Positions 1 to 12,219 of a stretch of 64,000 nt of DNA are shown one piece after another. The stretch is from NCBI GenBank assembly GCA_964030475.1, contig CAXIPT010000008.1:3204165-3268164 (forward strand), in the 5' to 3' direction. Position 1 is the stretch's first letter, and the number at the start of each line of letters is the position of its first letter. The notes beneath the pieces were generated by a model. The model made no database searches and was not told where the DNA came from. It was given only the letters and a program-made list of their open reading frames with translations. This DNA is from Tethya wilhelma. Taxonomy: Eukaryota; Porifera; Demospongiae; Tethyida; Tethyidae. The translations under genes and the position numbers were made by a program.

Positions 1-178
1 GTACAAGAATCACGTGATCTAGAATTAAAATTACAAACAATTTATGGGAAAAACTTAGAGTATACGAAGATAAGCCACGCCCATTGGAGGACGGAGATGG
101 GTAGTTGTATTACGGCCTCTGTAGCAGCAGCTGCAAAAATTCTAATTTTTCACATGTTTGCCTAATTATTAGTGTATA

Positions 179-514
179 CAGTGGCGGATCTAGGATTTTA
201 TATAGGGGGGATCTAACCAATGCGCCCGCGGAGCGTGCGGAAAATTTTTGGGTAACCACTCCACCCCTTCTGCGTGCGTGCAGCTAAAATTTTGCCAGAT
301 CAGGCGAAAAAACGGCAAGACATAGACAGAATCTCTTCTATTTTCCACAAAAAACTGATTTTCAGTGAAATTTTGAATTATTTTTCTTTTTTCAAATTGA
401 AAGGGGGGATCTTTGACGCTACTTTTTCATCTGTGTAGCTGTGCAGCTGTATGGGTTTCCAGCTGAAAGGGGGGATCCATGGATCCCTTGGATCTCCCCC
501 TAAATCCGCCACTG
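179..514. mobile_element. small TIR element, GGCGGATC family, copy 1
   Basis: The sequence starts CAGTGGCGGATCTAGGATTT and ends with the inverted AAATCCGCCACTG. A direct GTATA repeat flanks it at 174-178 and 515-519, which looks like a target-site duplication. No coding capacity is seen. A second member with the same ends is at 52515-52904. Confidence 0.75.
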
Positions 515-809
515 GTATACTATAAGTTACAACAGACTGTACCAAGAGCTTAAAAACGATTCTTTCTGATCTTCCTGATCTTCCTATACTCGCTGTACAA
601 AATTGCTCTCCAAAATGGCTGACTTTTTTATGTCATGTGACCTGTGATGTCACATGCAATGGGTCTATATAGTAAGTGCATACAAACTATCCTATGGGCA
701 TTTCCTCTATACTTTTAGCTCCTAGACCCTATACTGCTTATAAGAGTATTTTAGTTATAGAAGACCAGGCTCCAACCACTCTGTTGATTAGGATAGAGAA
801 AGCTCATAC

Positions 810-3356
810 CTTATGTCCATATATATCTCCATCTTCGCATGTAGTCAAAAGGGTAGGTTCACCACTTAGGTCTGTTAAAACATCCTAAAAGTAGATTGAA
901 TTGTGTGTTGCTTGTGAATAAATAAATAAATAGATTACTTACGTGAAGACTCAGGGTTCCTCGAATGGATATTACGACTGCTTGTTGTTTATGATCAAAT
1001 GCAACAAAAAAAGCTGGACAGAATACCTTGGCAAAAGATTAAGATATGAGACATCATTGAACAAAGCAATTATACTTTAGATTAATATATAACAAGATGG
1101 AAATATAAATTAGGGGAGACAGCCTACAAATGCTATGACAGAACAATTTGATGGTAGACTAGCAAACAAGTCTCTCTATCTGTAACCCAACAGATGAATC
1201 AGTACTGACGGCAAGTGTTAGCCTCATAAACCATGCAGCCTTGTACCCAGGCTCTCCCCTTTGACCTACACTAATGGTAAGGAGAGAGAGAGCATGGGAT
1301 CCCACGTCATGTACGTGACTCTACAGGTAGAATGCTGGTGGAGCACAGTTAATTGAGTGTGGGCATATCATGTCCAGGAAATCATACTGCCCGTGCATTT
1401 TCCGTCTAAGGTCGCCACCATACATAATAACAAGACACTTTTCGAGTAAGTTATACGACAAAATGTACCTGCATCTTTGTTTTGTATGACTTAGTCGACT
1501 GAATCGTACCAGTAATCTCACTCTAAATAGTGCACTATTAGCATGCTGTTAGCTACAAAGTGGCATTTAGATACTAAATAGGAGCTAGCAAGCAAAATTA
1601 GATTGCTGTAGCTGAGCACTAAAAAAAGTATCAGTTCTGTTTCTTTGCTGCTAAACTCAAGGGAAAAAATTTTGGATCAGCATATGGACTGTGGTTGATT
1701 TCACCCATGCTTATTTATTTGGGGTTCAAGCGTGACGTGAGATCCAAGGTTCTCTCCTACTTTTCCGTAAGTGAAAGATCAAAATACTCAGAGGGGAGAG
1801 CCTGGGTACGAGGCTAAGACATTCCTGTGAGCTTTTACTGCTAAGCGTGGAGAAGGCCTAGTTTATGAGGCTAACACTTGCCATCTGCACACTTAGCAAT
1901 AAGCAAAGCAGGGAAGGCCTGCTTTATGAGGCTACGCACTATGTTGAATACAGTTTATTGACTCCTACAGTAAAAATTATGTATACAAAAAGTTTTCAAA
2001 AGTTTTATGTACCTTGCTTTGAAAGGAGGCATACAGAAAATCTTTGTCATCAATTCCAGTGCATAATTTGACAGTCTTGACATTCCAATCACGTGGTTCA
2101 ATTCCATTTTCACTGGGAACCTGATTTCTTTGACAGGAGAAACACCTTGAAATAAAAATTTGTGAAAATCACGATAATACTCAATAAGTGATGACTCAAA
2201 ACGGATCCAGGCAATGTAGGTGAGAGTTCATTCATACAAGACTGGCATCACAGATTGACTAAAGAAGGGAATGCTAAGAAAGTAGCAATGTTATCCTAGC
2301 AGTCAACTACACTCATGTTGTTATTGTTTAGATTATATCTCACAACACAGTAAGGAATGCTGCTTACTTGAACTTGTCTGTCAACTGAAAAAGTCCAACT
2401 ATAAATCCTTTGCTATGCAGGTAGGCAAGGTAGCCATAAGCAGACACAGCAAACTTCATGTTGTGAACAGCTCGATTGAAGTGCTTACACACAATCTATA
2501 GATCCAGAAAACACTGAACTACATTGATACCAATCATGGATATTGCTGAACTTGGTGAGAGTTAAGCAATAATATCATAGTGAGTTTACATTAAAATTCT
2601 AACAACAAATTTTGTGCTCTTGAAAAAAACTACTACATAGGTTTGCTTAAACCAACTGGGCAGGAAATTATAACCAACTGGGCAGGAAATTATTATGAAA
2701 TAAAGGCATTATCTGGAAAGAATCTTGTTTAGGGACCAAAATATGTGGAATGTGATCAGGGTACATTCCCCAGATGTTGTATTTAAAAAACAAACAAACA
2801 AACAAAAAAACAAATTAAAAAAATACATAAATACCTTGCTTTGAAAATCAAGGGGTTTTCTTGTAGTTATACACTCATTCTCTTCTTCCTAGAAAAAATA
2901 AGACTAACATTAAAAGTAAATTATATATATTATGTTGTGAGGTGGAAGTTTATGCACAAAACTATACCAAGCGGTACACACCCAAGCATATAGATATTGG
3001 TTAGTCTAAACTAAAGGGACAATGGTCCTTCATAGCAATACAATTAGACACTTTTTTTGGAGAGTAGTAGAAATCTGATGCCATGCTGGCACCGTGTTGC
3101 AAGTTTCAAGAGTCAGCTACTAAATCATAAATACATTACAGCGGGGAAGTTTCGTGATGTCAAACTTTTGCAGATGTCTCTAGTCAAACATTTTTGTAGT
3201 TTAACTTTTGTGGATGAGCTGTGCACGAGCCCATGCACATATAAATTATGGAAAATATTGCATATAAAGACTTACAAAGATGGATCATGACCCACGAAAC
3301 TTTCCCGCTATACGGTAGTCAAAACAGTGGCTAACAAGCTAGCACCATTGACCTGT

Positions 3357-3391
<35 letters not shown>

Positions 3392-6300
3392 CAAGCATGG
3401 GTACTGGTATGGTGATTGTGACAATTTACACAGGATGCTGATTTTTATATATGGATTTACCGGAGGTATGTACAGTATATTACCAACCTCTTTTAGCAAT
3501 GATAATTATGTCAATTGCCATCTATCTCTTTTGACCAATTGGATTGGCTATAACTAAAATCATTAAACATGAAATTACTTACTACTGACTTGGACTGTTG
3601 CATAACAAGTACAGCAATTCCAGCAAGTATATCTGAAGGAACGTAGCCTCTAAAGTAGTTAAATCCATCTGATAAAGTAGCTGAAACATCAGCAAAAGCA
3701 GATTGTTGATTGGTCTTTAGTGACATCCAGCAAAAAAGACATTGCAGCCTCCATTGCCAAGTTCTTTGTCGTTTGTGATGTACTAGTTGCCCACTGCTTG
3801 CACTTGATAATCGCCTACCACCATATGTCTCAGAAGGAAGGGTAGTTTCGTACCTCATTTTCTTAGGAGTCTTGCAGCACCATGGTAGACGACATAAACC
3901 TAACGATAGGCAAAAATGATTGAGGGCATTATAATACAGAAATGTACACAAATCAAGATGAATTGCAGCTGAATTATCTTCATTATGATGCATTGGTTGA
4001 TCTTACTATAAAATGAATTTTGGTACCTATAATTATTCTGAACCATATCAAACTAATACAATTTACCTCTCTTATGGTGAAGTCATCTTTGGTGTATTTT
4101 TGTATATAATTGAAGGCACCATCATGCAATGCATGTAGATAAATAACTAAGCTTTTATACACACAAATAATTTTCTTGGTCCTGAATTTTTTAGAAGCTA
4201 ATGGATTATAGCAGTTTGCTTGTACAAACTAACATTCAGATAGGTTGTATTCCACTCAGGAAGCTAGCATGACGATTGTGCCATTCAATACTGTGTGATA
4301 TAGCATAGATTGGGAAATTTTTGTGTTCAAAATATTTCGTGATAAAATTTTCGGATATTTAAATACGTACATACAAAAAAATTTGAAATAGGCCATCATG
4401 TTCAAAAGTTCACCTTTAAAATTTTCGCAGATTTTAATTTTCGTAAATGCAGTGTCATATGAAAACTTTTGAATCATGAAATTTCCTGATCTACGGCATT
4501 TGTTTATAAGCAACAAAATTCAATGTGGCTACTCGAATTCTCATCCTCACATATTTATAACATACTTGTACGTCCTATTATTCACACACGTAGAAATACA
4601 TGTATTGCCATTAGATGTAGGCCATTACATGTAAGCCTTGAGATCTAGTTCAGAAGCACAATGGTGTCTATGAATAGTAGTATACACTATTAGTACTATT
4701 CTCTGCTCCAATTCCTGTTAGCTCTAGTACCAGTAGCTCAAGGGTAAGAGCATTTGACTAGGACCTGAGTCTGAAACTTAGGTCTCAAAATTTTATCCAT
4801 TAAACTTTCATGCAATAACTTTCTAACAACCCACAGAGAGTAGTTGCAATATCACAAAATCACAGTACAATACTCAAGTAGTCAATGAAAATGGGTGAAT
4901 ATTATGTATCACACTTTCATCAGTGTTTCAATGCATGGTTGGGGCTCCCTTGACTCGGCCTTGAGCATGCTTACAAAACTCAAATCTTAGAAAGAAAAAC
5001 TGATTAAATTTCAACACATGCATTTTGCAATAGGCTTCTGGTTTATATTACTCAAAGTTTGAAAAATAATTTAAGGATAGAAATTTCAACTAAAACAGCA
5101 AATACCACATACACTTGGACCAGAGAAACTTTTACACCATAAATGCAGAGAAACAAAATGCTATATGAATTGAATCGTGAATAAGTGTACACATACCTAT
5201 CCTCAATAACAGATAGATTCCAACAGACACAGACATGACAATATTCCAAACCAAGATAGAACGAGCCAGAAGAAGAACGGAATGAGACTTATGGCAGTCT
5301 ATAGACGGATCAAAGATCCACACAACTCCTATTATATCCCAAGAAAATTCCAGCACAAACAAGGCAAGTTGAATGTACAATGGAATATAAATATTCCTTC
5401 GTGGTTCAGAATTGCTAATAGTTCCTCGTGCACTTATCATGACAACAACCACTTCCACTATGACGAGGCAGATATGAATCCCTGTCAACACCAACAAATA
5501 CACTTTAAGGAGCTTTTCATCATTACAGTGATAGCTCCTATTGTAGGTGAGAAAGATCACTCCAATGAGAACAAACCTGAAATACAATAATTATAAGAAT
5601 TATTGAAAAAGGTACTCACCACAAGACTAATTTTGGTTTGATTTTGAATCTCAATAATCAGTACGTACAATTAAACGGATTGGTTATTATATAAAATGTA
5701 ATGTATGTGTGAAGCAAAATCACTGTAATTAATGTCAAAATTAATATTAATTTAATATCGAATTAATATCGAAAGTCCTTCTGTACATGCCTGAATAGGC
5801 TAGCCAATCAACTATATTTTCTGGATCTAGATTGCAGAAAACTGGGCTCTACAAATGGTGGCACTAAAATGGCATAGTTTAAGCTTGAAACATGTGACTC
5901 CAAAATTTAATGTCATGACCAGGTTATAAGCAAGCAAGCAATCAAGCAATTGGGGTCTAGGCAATGCCTATTAATCTAGATACATTTTGTGTTTGTTATC
6001 TTTATTCACAGGGGGTAGCTGGCACAAATCTCATATTAAATACTGATTTTGAATAAATGCCACATTCTGGAATTTCTTACACCACATGACCATAAAACTG
6101 GTGTAAACTTAAGTAATTATTCAGTGTCATGATTGTCATAAGCAAGCACATGAAGGGGTCTATGCAAAATATGTAAATTGCTTGCAAGTATAGAGATCTA
6201 GAGTTGATTTGTGCTACATATCATTTGCCTGTGCAGGGCACATGCCATATGCCCTGCACAGGCAAGTCGCGATATCGATGCAGAGGATTATGGTAGTCAT

Positions 6301-8534
6301 TTTTTCTGTATGTTTGTCCCATAAAGTTTTCTATTCAAAATATTATGGTTACCGGGATTTGAGGTCTTAGACTCTTTATGCTTCTTGAAGTGCTCAGCTT
6401 CCAGGCCATTTCTATTGATCTAGATATAATCTGTGTTTGTTATCTCCAATACATACTCATTGAAGCCGTTATTATTTGTCAGTAGTGTTTGGTAAGACAG
6501 GGGTTGGCCTGCTTGCATTATCACGTATGGATTACTCTGTAAATAAGTTGCTCTTAAACAACAGATCTAGATGCTAAAAATCAATGTGGCACTATACCAG
6601 CTGTTTCCAGCTCACTTATCTTTGATGAGAGGGTTATAGTAAATTGTATTTCCTGTAGTCTTGTTTGCAGCAACATACACTTGTAATCTCCTCATAGTCA
6701 ATACATAACACTTCAATGCAAGTACCTATTATTTTACATCATAAGCCTATGCAGGTTCAACTGCATTGTATATTATTGTTGGAATATATTATTGTCCAGA
6801 AATGACCTCAACCAGCACACAATCTTAGTCTTACAAGCCATTCCTAGTTGCTAGAGTAGTTTCTGAACAAATTTTAGTAGATGTTCTAGGAGCAGCTGGC
6901 TATTTGGGTTATTGTGAAAACAAACTCCGTGGACTACTCCGCAAAGTAGCCTATTTCCCATTCACGTGACTGCTTTACAATCCTTGTACGCTTTTGTAAG
7001 AAACAGTAATTGTATATAACTTATTTGAAGTACTAAGATACTTTTCTCGGCCAAGTAGGCTTCAAATTTTCTAATTAGTAGATGGTAAGTTTTCAAAACA
7101 GTTCAGAATATGTTGGCAACCGCCTCAAACTTTTTCCTATCAACTGAATCTATAATACCAGATCTGCTGTTCAGAAGTTAACAGTGGTCATAGCAGAGAA
7201 GTTAGCTAACACTATTAGTACAACGTCAGAATTACTCCCAAAATTGCCCTGCTCTACCTGCAACAGGCAGGTTAATTAAGTGGAAAAGAAGCTCAGATAC
7301 TGCAGAAGCTGGTATATAATGCATTATACCAATACATTAGTTTGCCAGGCCATTACTTGAGTAAATTGTAATACCATGTAACAGCAATATAGTCAAACAG
7401 CTCAAAAATTAAACGACGGTGGGAAGTTTGAAATTATGATTGTTTCAGTACATACAGATTATATATATAATTAGCAGAAAGGACTGGAGTTTATTTATTG
7501 CCTGGGATTGTATTGCTCAGCTGCTGCTCCCTCATTTTGGTAAATCATAGAAATCATAACACTTCCATGCAGGGTTTTCTTGGCAATATTATTGGTCCCC
7601 CACCTATTTCCAATTGACACAAGCAATTGTTATACCGTAAACAAGGAAATATTGGCATTAATTTAATTTGGCGATTTGGTTTGGCTGCCCCCACAAAATA
7701 TTGGCTGAACATCATTAATAATAGAGAAATAATATCAAAATTATAATGCCCTCACTACAATTTATTATAGCCAGTGAGACTAAATTCAAAGGATTAATTA
7801 AGGTAAGGCGGAGCAATTTCAAATTGTTGGCTTATTGTTTACAGCAAAGCTTCGAAGGTCTGCCATACAGCAGCCAGGTAGCTTTGTAAACCAGGCCCTC
7901 CCTGCTATGCTTATAGAGCTTTTGCAATTACGTAAAATGAGTCACTTCCGTATGGCAAAAATGTACAGAGCAATATGGAGAAACAGGCAGCTGTCATTTA
8001 CTTCTGTATGGCAAAAATAACTATTTCGAGTATCACTTCAAAATGCTTCGCTTTTGATGATGTCAATTGCAAGAGCTCTATTGCTAAGCATACCATAAGC
8101 ATAGCAGGGAAGGCCCGGTTTACGAGGCTGGCAGCCGGGAGGATGCAAAACGAAATAGTCTCAGACCATTCATTGATACCTTTTGTGTAACTAGTCATTT
8201 TTTATCACATTTCCCTATTTTCTGCATAGTATATAACTGCTATAGTTTTGTGTTAGATTTGAAGTTTGATATTGTGAGATGCGATCATTTCGAATGTGGA
8301 AAGCAGCTGCTTGAAGAGTTAAAATTCACACACCAACAGAAATGTACTCTACAAGATCATAAGATACTGTGTAGCTGACGTTTGATGCCAACTGCTTGCA
8401 GCTGTCAAAAACATAATAATTTTCAATTATTAATTTTACCATATCATCCTCATTGCGACAGACCCAACATAAGGAAACACAAAGTCATCACTTCCAATCC
8501 TCCACTTACGACCAAACGCTTGCAAGGCTGGCAT
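810..8534 (-). CDS. DAGL: diacylglycerol lipase (DAGL alpha/beta type), N-terminal 416 codons, partial
   Basis: The enzyme cleaves diacylglycerol to 2-arachidonoylglycerol at the plasma membrane. Exons deduced from splice sites, in coding order: 8440-8534 (ATG at 8534), 5197-5576, 3583-3899, 2835-2888, 2368-2495, 2013-2127, 943-1026, 810-884. The total is 1248 nt and every junction keeps frame. The start MPALQAFGRKWRIGSDDF matches the conserved DAGL N-terminus. Four hydrophobic membrane segments follow (about residues 17-45, 60-82, 100-125, 140-160), then ARGTISNSEPRR, GYVPSDILAGIAVL, MKFAVSAYGYLAYL, FFVAFDHKQQAVVISIRGTL and DVLTDLSGE, all colinear with animal DAGL. The lipase GHSLG serine motif is not in the window and should lie beyond the left edge. 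Family assignment is firm; alpha versus beta is not resolved. Confidence 0.93.
3133..3313. repeat. short inverted-repeat element (AGCGGGAAAGTTT family) in a DAGL intron
   Basis: The ends are inverted: ACAGCGGGGAAGTTTCGTG at the left and CACGAAACTTTCCCGCTAT at the right. A related copy is at 13642-13836. Non-coding; it lies between DAGL exons 2835-2888 and 3583-3899. Confidence 0.65.
3356..3385. repeat. (TA)n microsatellite
   Basis: About 28 bases of alternating TA within a DAGL intron. Confidence 0.95.
5577..8439. other. large first DAGL intron with repeats
   Basis: This 2.86-kb intron joins phase-2 TG at 8440 to G at 5576, making the Trp codon of the DAGL sequence. No convincing exon is seen. 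A perfect short inverted repeat (GCCTGTGCAGGGCA / TGCCCTGCACAGGC) lies at about 6229-6265. Longer inverted arms containing AGGGAAGGCC and GGCCCTCCCT flank about 7870-8140. A lone repeat end TACCGTAAACAAGGAAATAT is at about 7634 (same family as 48619-48822). Confidence 0.7.
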
Positions 8535-8677
8535 CTTTACTCTGTCATTACCTGTTTACAGTTTCGGAGATCCTATAATGACTTGCAGCTGCATGGCAAC
8601 CAGCCTAATTGGGGCGCCGGGCGCATGCGCATTTGAGGCTTAGAGGGGTGGAGTTTGATGTGCAACATAAAGAAATA
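8535..8677. promoter_or_regulatory. bidirectional promoter between DAGL and BUD13
   Basis: Only 143 bp separate the two divergent start codons. The interval contains the palindrome GCGCATGCGC (8621-8630), an NRF1-type site common in animal bidirectional promoters, and a CATGGCAAC half site resembling an RFX box (about 8592). Function is inferred from position and motif. Confidence 0.6.
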
Positions 8678-11297
8678 ATGTCTTCGAAAAAGAAGTACTT
8701 GAAAAGGTATCTTAATCGTAAAGATAAAAATGTGCCCGAGAAGAAAAGAAAAACAAATTTGGCAATTCACGACGATGATATTCACTGGAGCTCAATTAAG
8801 GTTGTGTCTGAAGACAGTGAATTAGAAGATGACGCGGATGCTGCACCTGTAGTGGCTTCTTTCAAGGATGAAAGTGTTAGAAAGTGGATGCCTGTTGAAA
8901 AAGCTAAAGACGATGTTTCTGAAGCAAAGATACCTAAGACCTCAAAAGAAGCTATCTGTAATGATAACTCATCATCTGAATCAGATTTAGATCCCATAAG
9001 GACAAGATCTAAAGATTACAGTAGGCAATTTGATTTACCTTCTCAAAGCTCTCATTCTGATAACAATTCAGATTTAAGCCCACCTAGAAGTAGAAAAGAG
9101 TTGAGCCCAAGAAGAAAAAAACATACTGTTTCAGAAAGACAACCCAAGATTGTTTGTAGGGGAAAACACCATCAGCACAAAAAAACCAGAAGTCAGTCTC
9201 CATTGTTGAAACAATCACGTCACGATTCTGCAAGTCCGCCCAGAATATCTAATCTTCCTAGTACAGAATTATCACGCAGTAAAGAAGGAAAAGATTCTAC
9301 TCAAGGATCAGTGTTAAGGGAAACAGCATCTAAATCCAGCAAAGAACAATTTGGTAGATATGCTGAAACAATCTATCGAGACAAACATGGAAAGAAGATC
9401 GATTTAAAGCTGGAAAAAATCAGGAGAAGGGAAGAAGAGAGAAAGAAAGAAGATGCTAATGAAGAATTTATGAAATGGGGAAGAGGGTAAGTCACAGTTT
9501 TGTTGCGAGAGTACATACCCTGATTATGTACTCTTGGTAGCTGTTAAGCTTGTCTATCTCCATCTACCTCCACCTACACATTTGTGCAAAGTGTTATAGT
9601 TACAAGGGGTGGTAACTGCCATTCACTCTGTACTTGCACCCGTGACAACAGGGCCAAAGTCAGTAAAGATCATCACCGTTGATGTCATAGCGATGAGTCA
9701 AGGGTGAAATTTCACTATTCGGTCAACAGTCAAAATCGAATTTTATAGTGGTCAAAATGGAAATTTGGACGGTCAAGATCTTGACCATGGTTGCAGATGC
9801 AAGTAGTAAGTGACTAACGGTTGCCACTCCTTGAGTCACTGACATCTGAGACTTATGTCAGTGCTTAGCTTCCAGACCATGGCTATCATGATACCTAAAC
9901 AATGTATTGACACAGGTTAGGTAGAATTTTACTATGTAGTAGGGACTAAAGTCCATCTAATTTGAGAATGCCATCAGAAGTGAAATAATGAGATTCATGC
10001 CATACTTTTCCTTTGGGACAAAATAGCTAACTTTTGACTGGTAAGGTGTAAGAAGCTGAAAAAGCAATTAAAAGAATGGGGAGAACGAATGCTTCCCACT
10101 GGTGCTTGAAATTTTGAAATCGGTTGGATAATAAGAAAGTTCTTTTCTACCGGCATTCTAAAACCAGATAGACTTTAGTGTAGTGTGATCATGTTACCTT
10201 TGTTGAACCCATATAAAAAATTATATAAAGTATAGTAAAAATTTCATAAAAATTAACAGTGTAGGAATGGGGAGTGTGGTATAAAGTAAAGAAACAAGGC
10301 ATGCATGTCGCAATTTCGACACATGACTACTTCATTTTCATTTTTGATTCCTCATACATCCTGTCATATGAAATAAATATTGATATGCTACAAACAATGT
10401 TGTACATGCCTGGATAAAATAATGGTTTGAATTCATAGATCATGCATGCCAATCAATATGCTGCAGAGTGTGCCACCTTATGGTCTGAATACCGACAGGG
10501 AGTGCCAGTGGATTAATTGAGGTGTGGAACTTAAACTGTTAGCTTGCTAAGTGTGGCAAAGTATATAAGCAGGCAATCTAGGCCTTGTTTCCTTACTTTT
10601 TACCGCACTGCCCATTCCTACACTGTTAATTTTTATGAATTTTTTTACTATACTTGGTCATTCACTTCTTTCAACACTAAAGTGTGGAGACTATATCAGG
10701 GACTTAGTAAGTCCTTGCAAAAAGTTTGAGTACCACTATGGTATATTATGAGCACCTTGTAAGTTTCTCTTTTGCTAGTTTAATCATAGAATTTCATAAC
10801 TTAATTCACCTATTGGAGCACTACAAACATGGAATGAATTTGTTTACCCACCATTTTGATTCAGACTTGTACAGACAAAGAGTGCCCATGAAAAGATAAC
10901 AGAGGAGATGTATGAAATGTCCAAACCTCTTGCCCGTTACGCTGATGATGAGGACTTGGAGAAGATGTTAAAGGAGCGGGAGAGGGAAGGGGACCCTATG
11001 CTAGCTTTCTTGAAGAAGAAATCCGATTTGAAGCAAAAGCAACTTGGAAAAGTAAAGACCTGTAAGTTTGCTCAACAGTAGTGTGTGTACACCATGTCTG
11101 TATCTTTTGGTCTACTCTTTGTAGTGAAGCCAACTTATCAGGGGTCTGTGCCTCCCAATCGATTTGATATCAAACCAGGCTATAGATGGGATGGTGTCAA
11201 CCGTTCAAATGGTTTTGAAAAGACTTGGTTTCAACGACAATCAAATCAGAGAGCAACTGCTGATGAAGCATACAAGTGGAGTGTTGAAGACATGTAA
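8678..11297 (+). CDS. BUD13: BUD13 homolog, RES-complex pre-mRNA splicing factor
   Basis: BUD13 is a core member of the retention-and-splicing complex on activated spliceosomes in the nucleus. Exons: 8678-9486, 10865-11061, 11125-11297; 392 aa, frames consistent. The ATG at 8678 was chosen because [12 protein letters not shown] matches the family start (KAEYLKRYL); the 23 codons upstream look untranslated. Residues about 85-240 are a low-complexity Ser/Arg/Lys-rich linker. The conserved C-terminal half holds [50 protein letters not shown] and [15 protein letters not shown], and ends in AYKWSVEDM exactly as in animals. Intron 1 (1.4 kb) contains a large inverted-repeat element. It is shorter than vertebrate BUD13 because the linker is shorter. 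Confidence 0.96.
10230..10740. repeat. inverted-repeat element (AGGAATGGGCAGTGCGG family) in BUD13 intron 1
   Basis: The left arm has GTAGGAATGGGGAGTGTGG near 10262. The right arm has the inverse CCGCACTGCCCATTCCTAC near 10603, followed by TTTCAACACTAAAGTGTGGA. Relatives occur at 22065-22200, 28546-28660 and 60069-60545. Non-coding, boundaries approximate. Confidence 0.65.
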
Positions 11298-12219
11298 TAT
11301 TTGCAACACTTGTAACAATTAAGTAACTTGTGCTTAATTATTATTCTGTTTAGTACAGCATTACAGTATTGCTAATGCATTGATAATGCTACTGTAGGAA
11401 CTGTGTAGTGTAGGATGGAAAGCTTTGGTTCATTTAAGGCTCAACACAACATTGTCAAATGTCTATGCTAATGGTTATACTCACACACTAAAAAAATCAC
11501 AATGTCCTGATCATGATTCCAATTAAGTCTGAGTATAATACAGCCTACTTAGCTTTTCAGCCTTTTACGTTCATACCATCTACACTTGCCTTGTCCATGC
11601 CAATTATTGCAACATCAATATTTTTTTTAAACAACCCTGTCAATCAAATCAATTCAAGTAGCAATCAATCACTAGAGTTGTAGCTGCATTACATGATTGT
11701 ACATTGTTGAGCCTTAATTTACATGTGCATGCAAATACATAATATTTGTACAGAATTTGAAGTGCATGCATACTTAATTGTGTGATTGTACATGATTGTG
11801 CAGTCTCTAAAATTAATAATTAAGCAAATAATTAATATAATAATTGTAGCCCCATTCATACAGTATACTTTGGTTTATGAAAATTTATTGCCATGTACTT
11901 TCACTACAATTAATTGGTAGCTCGTTTCAAAAGCTTACATTTAGCCTTATAGTTTTTCTCTAACAGTTAATGATAGACAAAATTAATTGTTGTAGAACTA
12001 ATACACTATCGTATAACAATAACTTAATAATTATTATGTAATTATTATGGTGAATCAGAGTACATGTAATGGTTGTTTTATTGTGTATATTATAATAAAC
12101 ATACCCCAAAAAAGTTAATTTAAACACTGTAAATCTCAAGGGTGGAGATTCATTCATCCTACAAAAGAAAGACTTGGTGCAACTACGTACTGTACTGCTT
12201 AATTCATCCTACAAAAGAA
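11298..12219. other. intergenic region between convergent BUD13 and ABITRAM
   Basis: AT-rich sequence between two 3' ends. I see no gene and no clear repeat beyond short runs of ATTAAT. Confidence 0.7.

Noticed and set aside
5282..5590. 102-codon plus-strand ORF
   Set aside because: It is the antisense of a DAGL membrane exon.
7835..8198. Overlapping small ORFs on both strands
   Set aside because: They lie in an inverted-repeat element inside the first DAGL intron; composition and symmetry are repeat-like.
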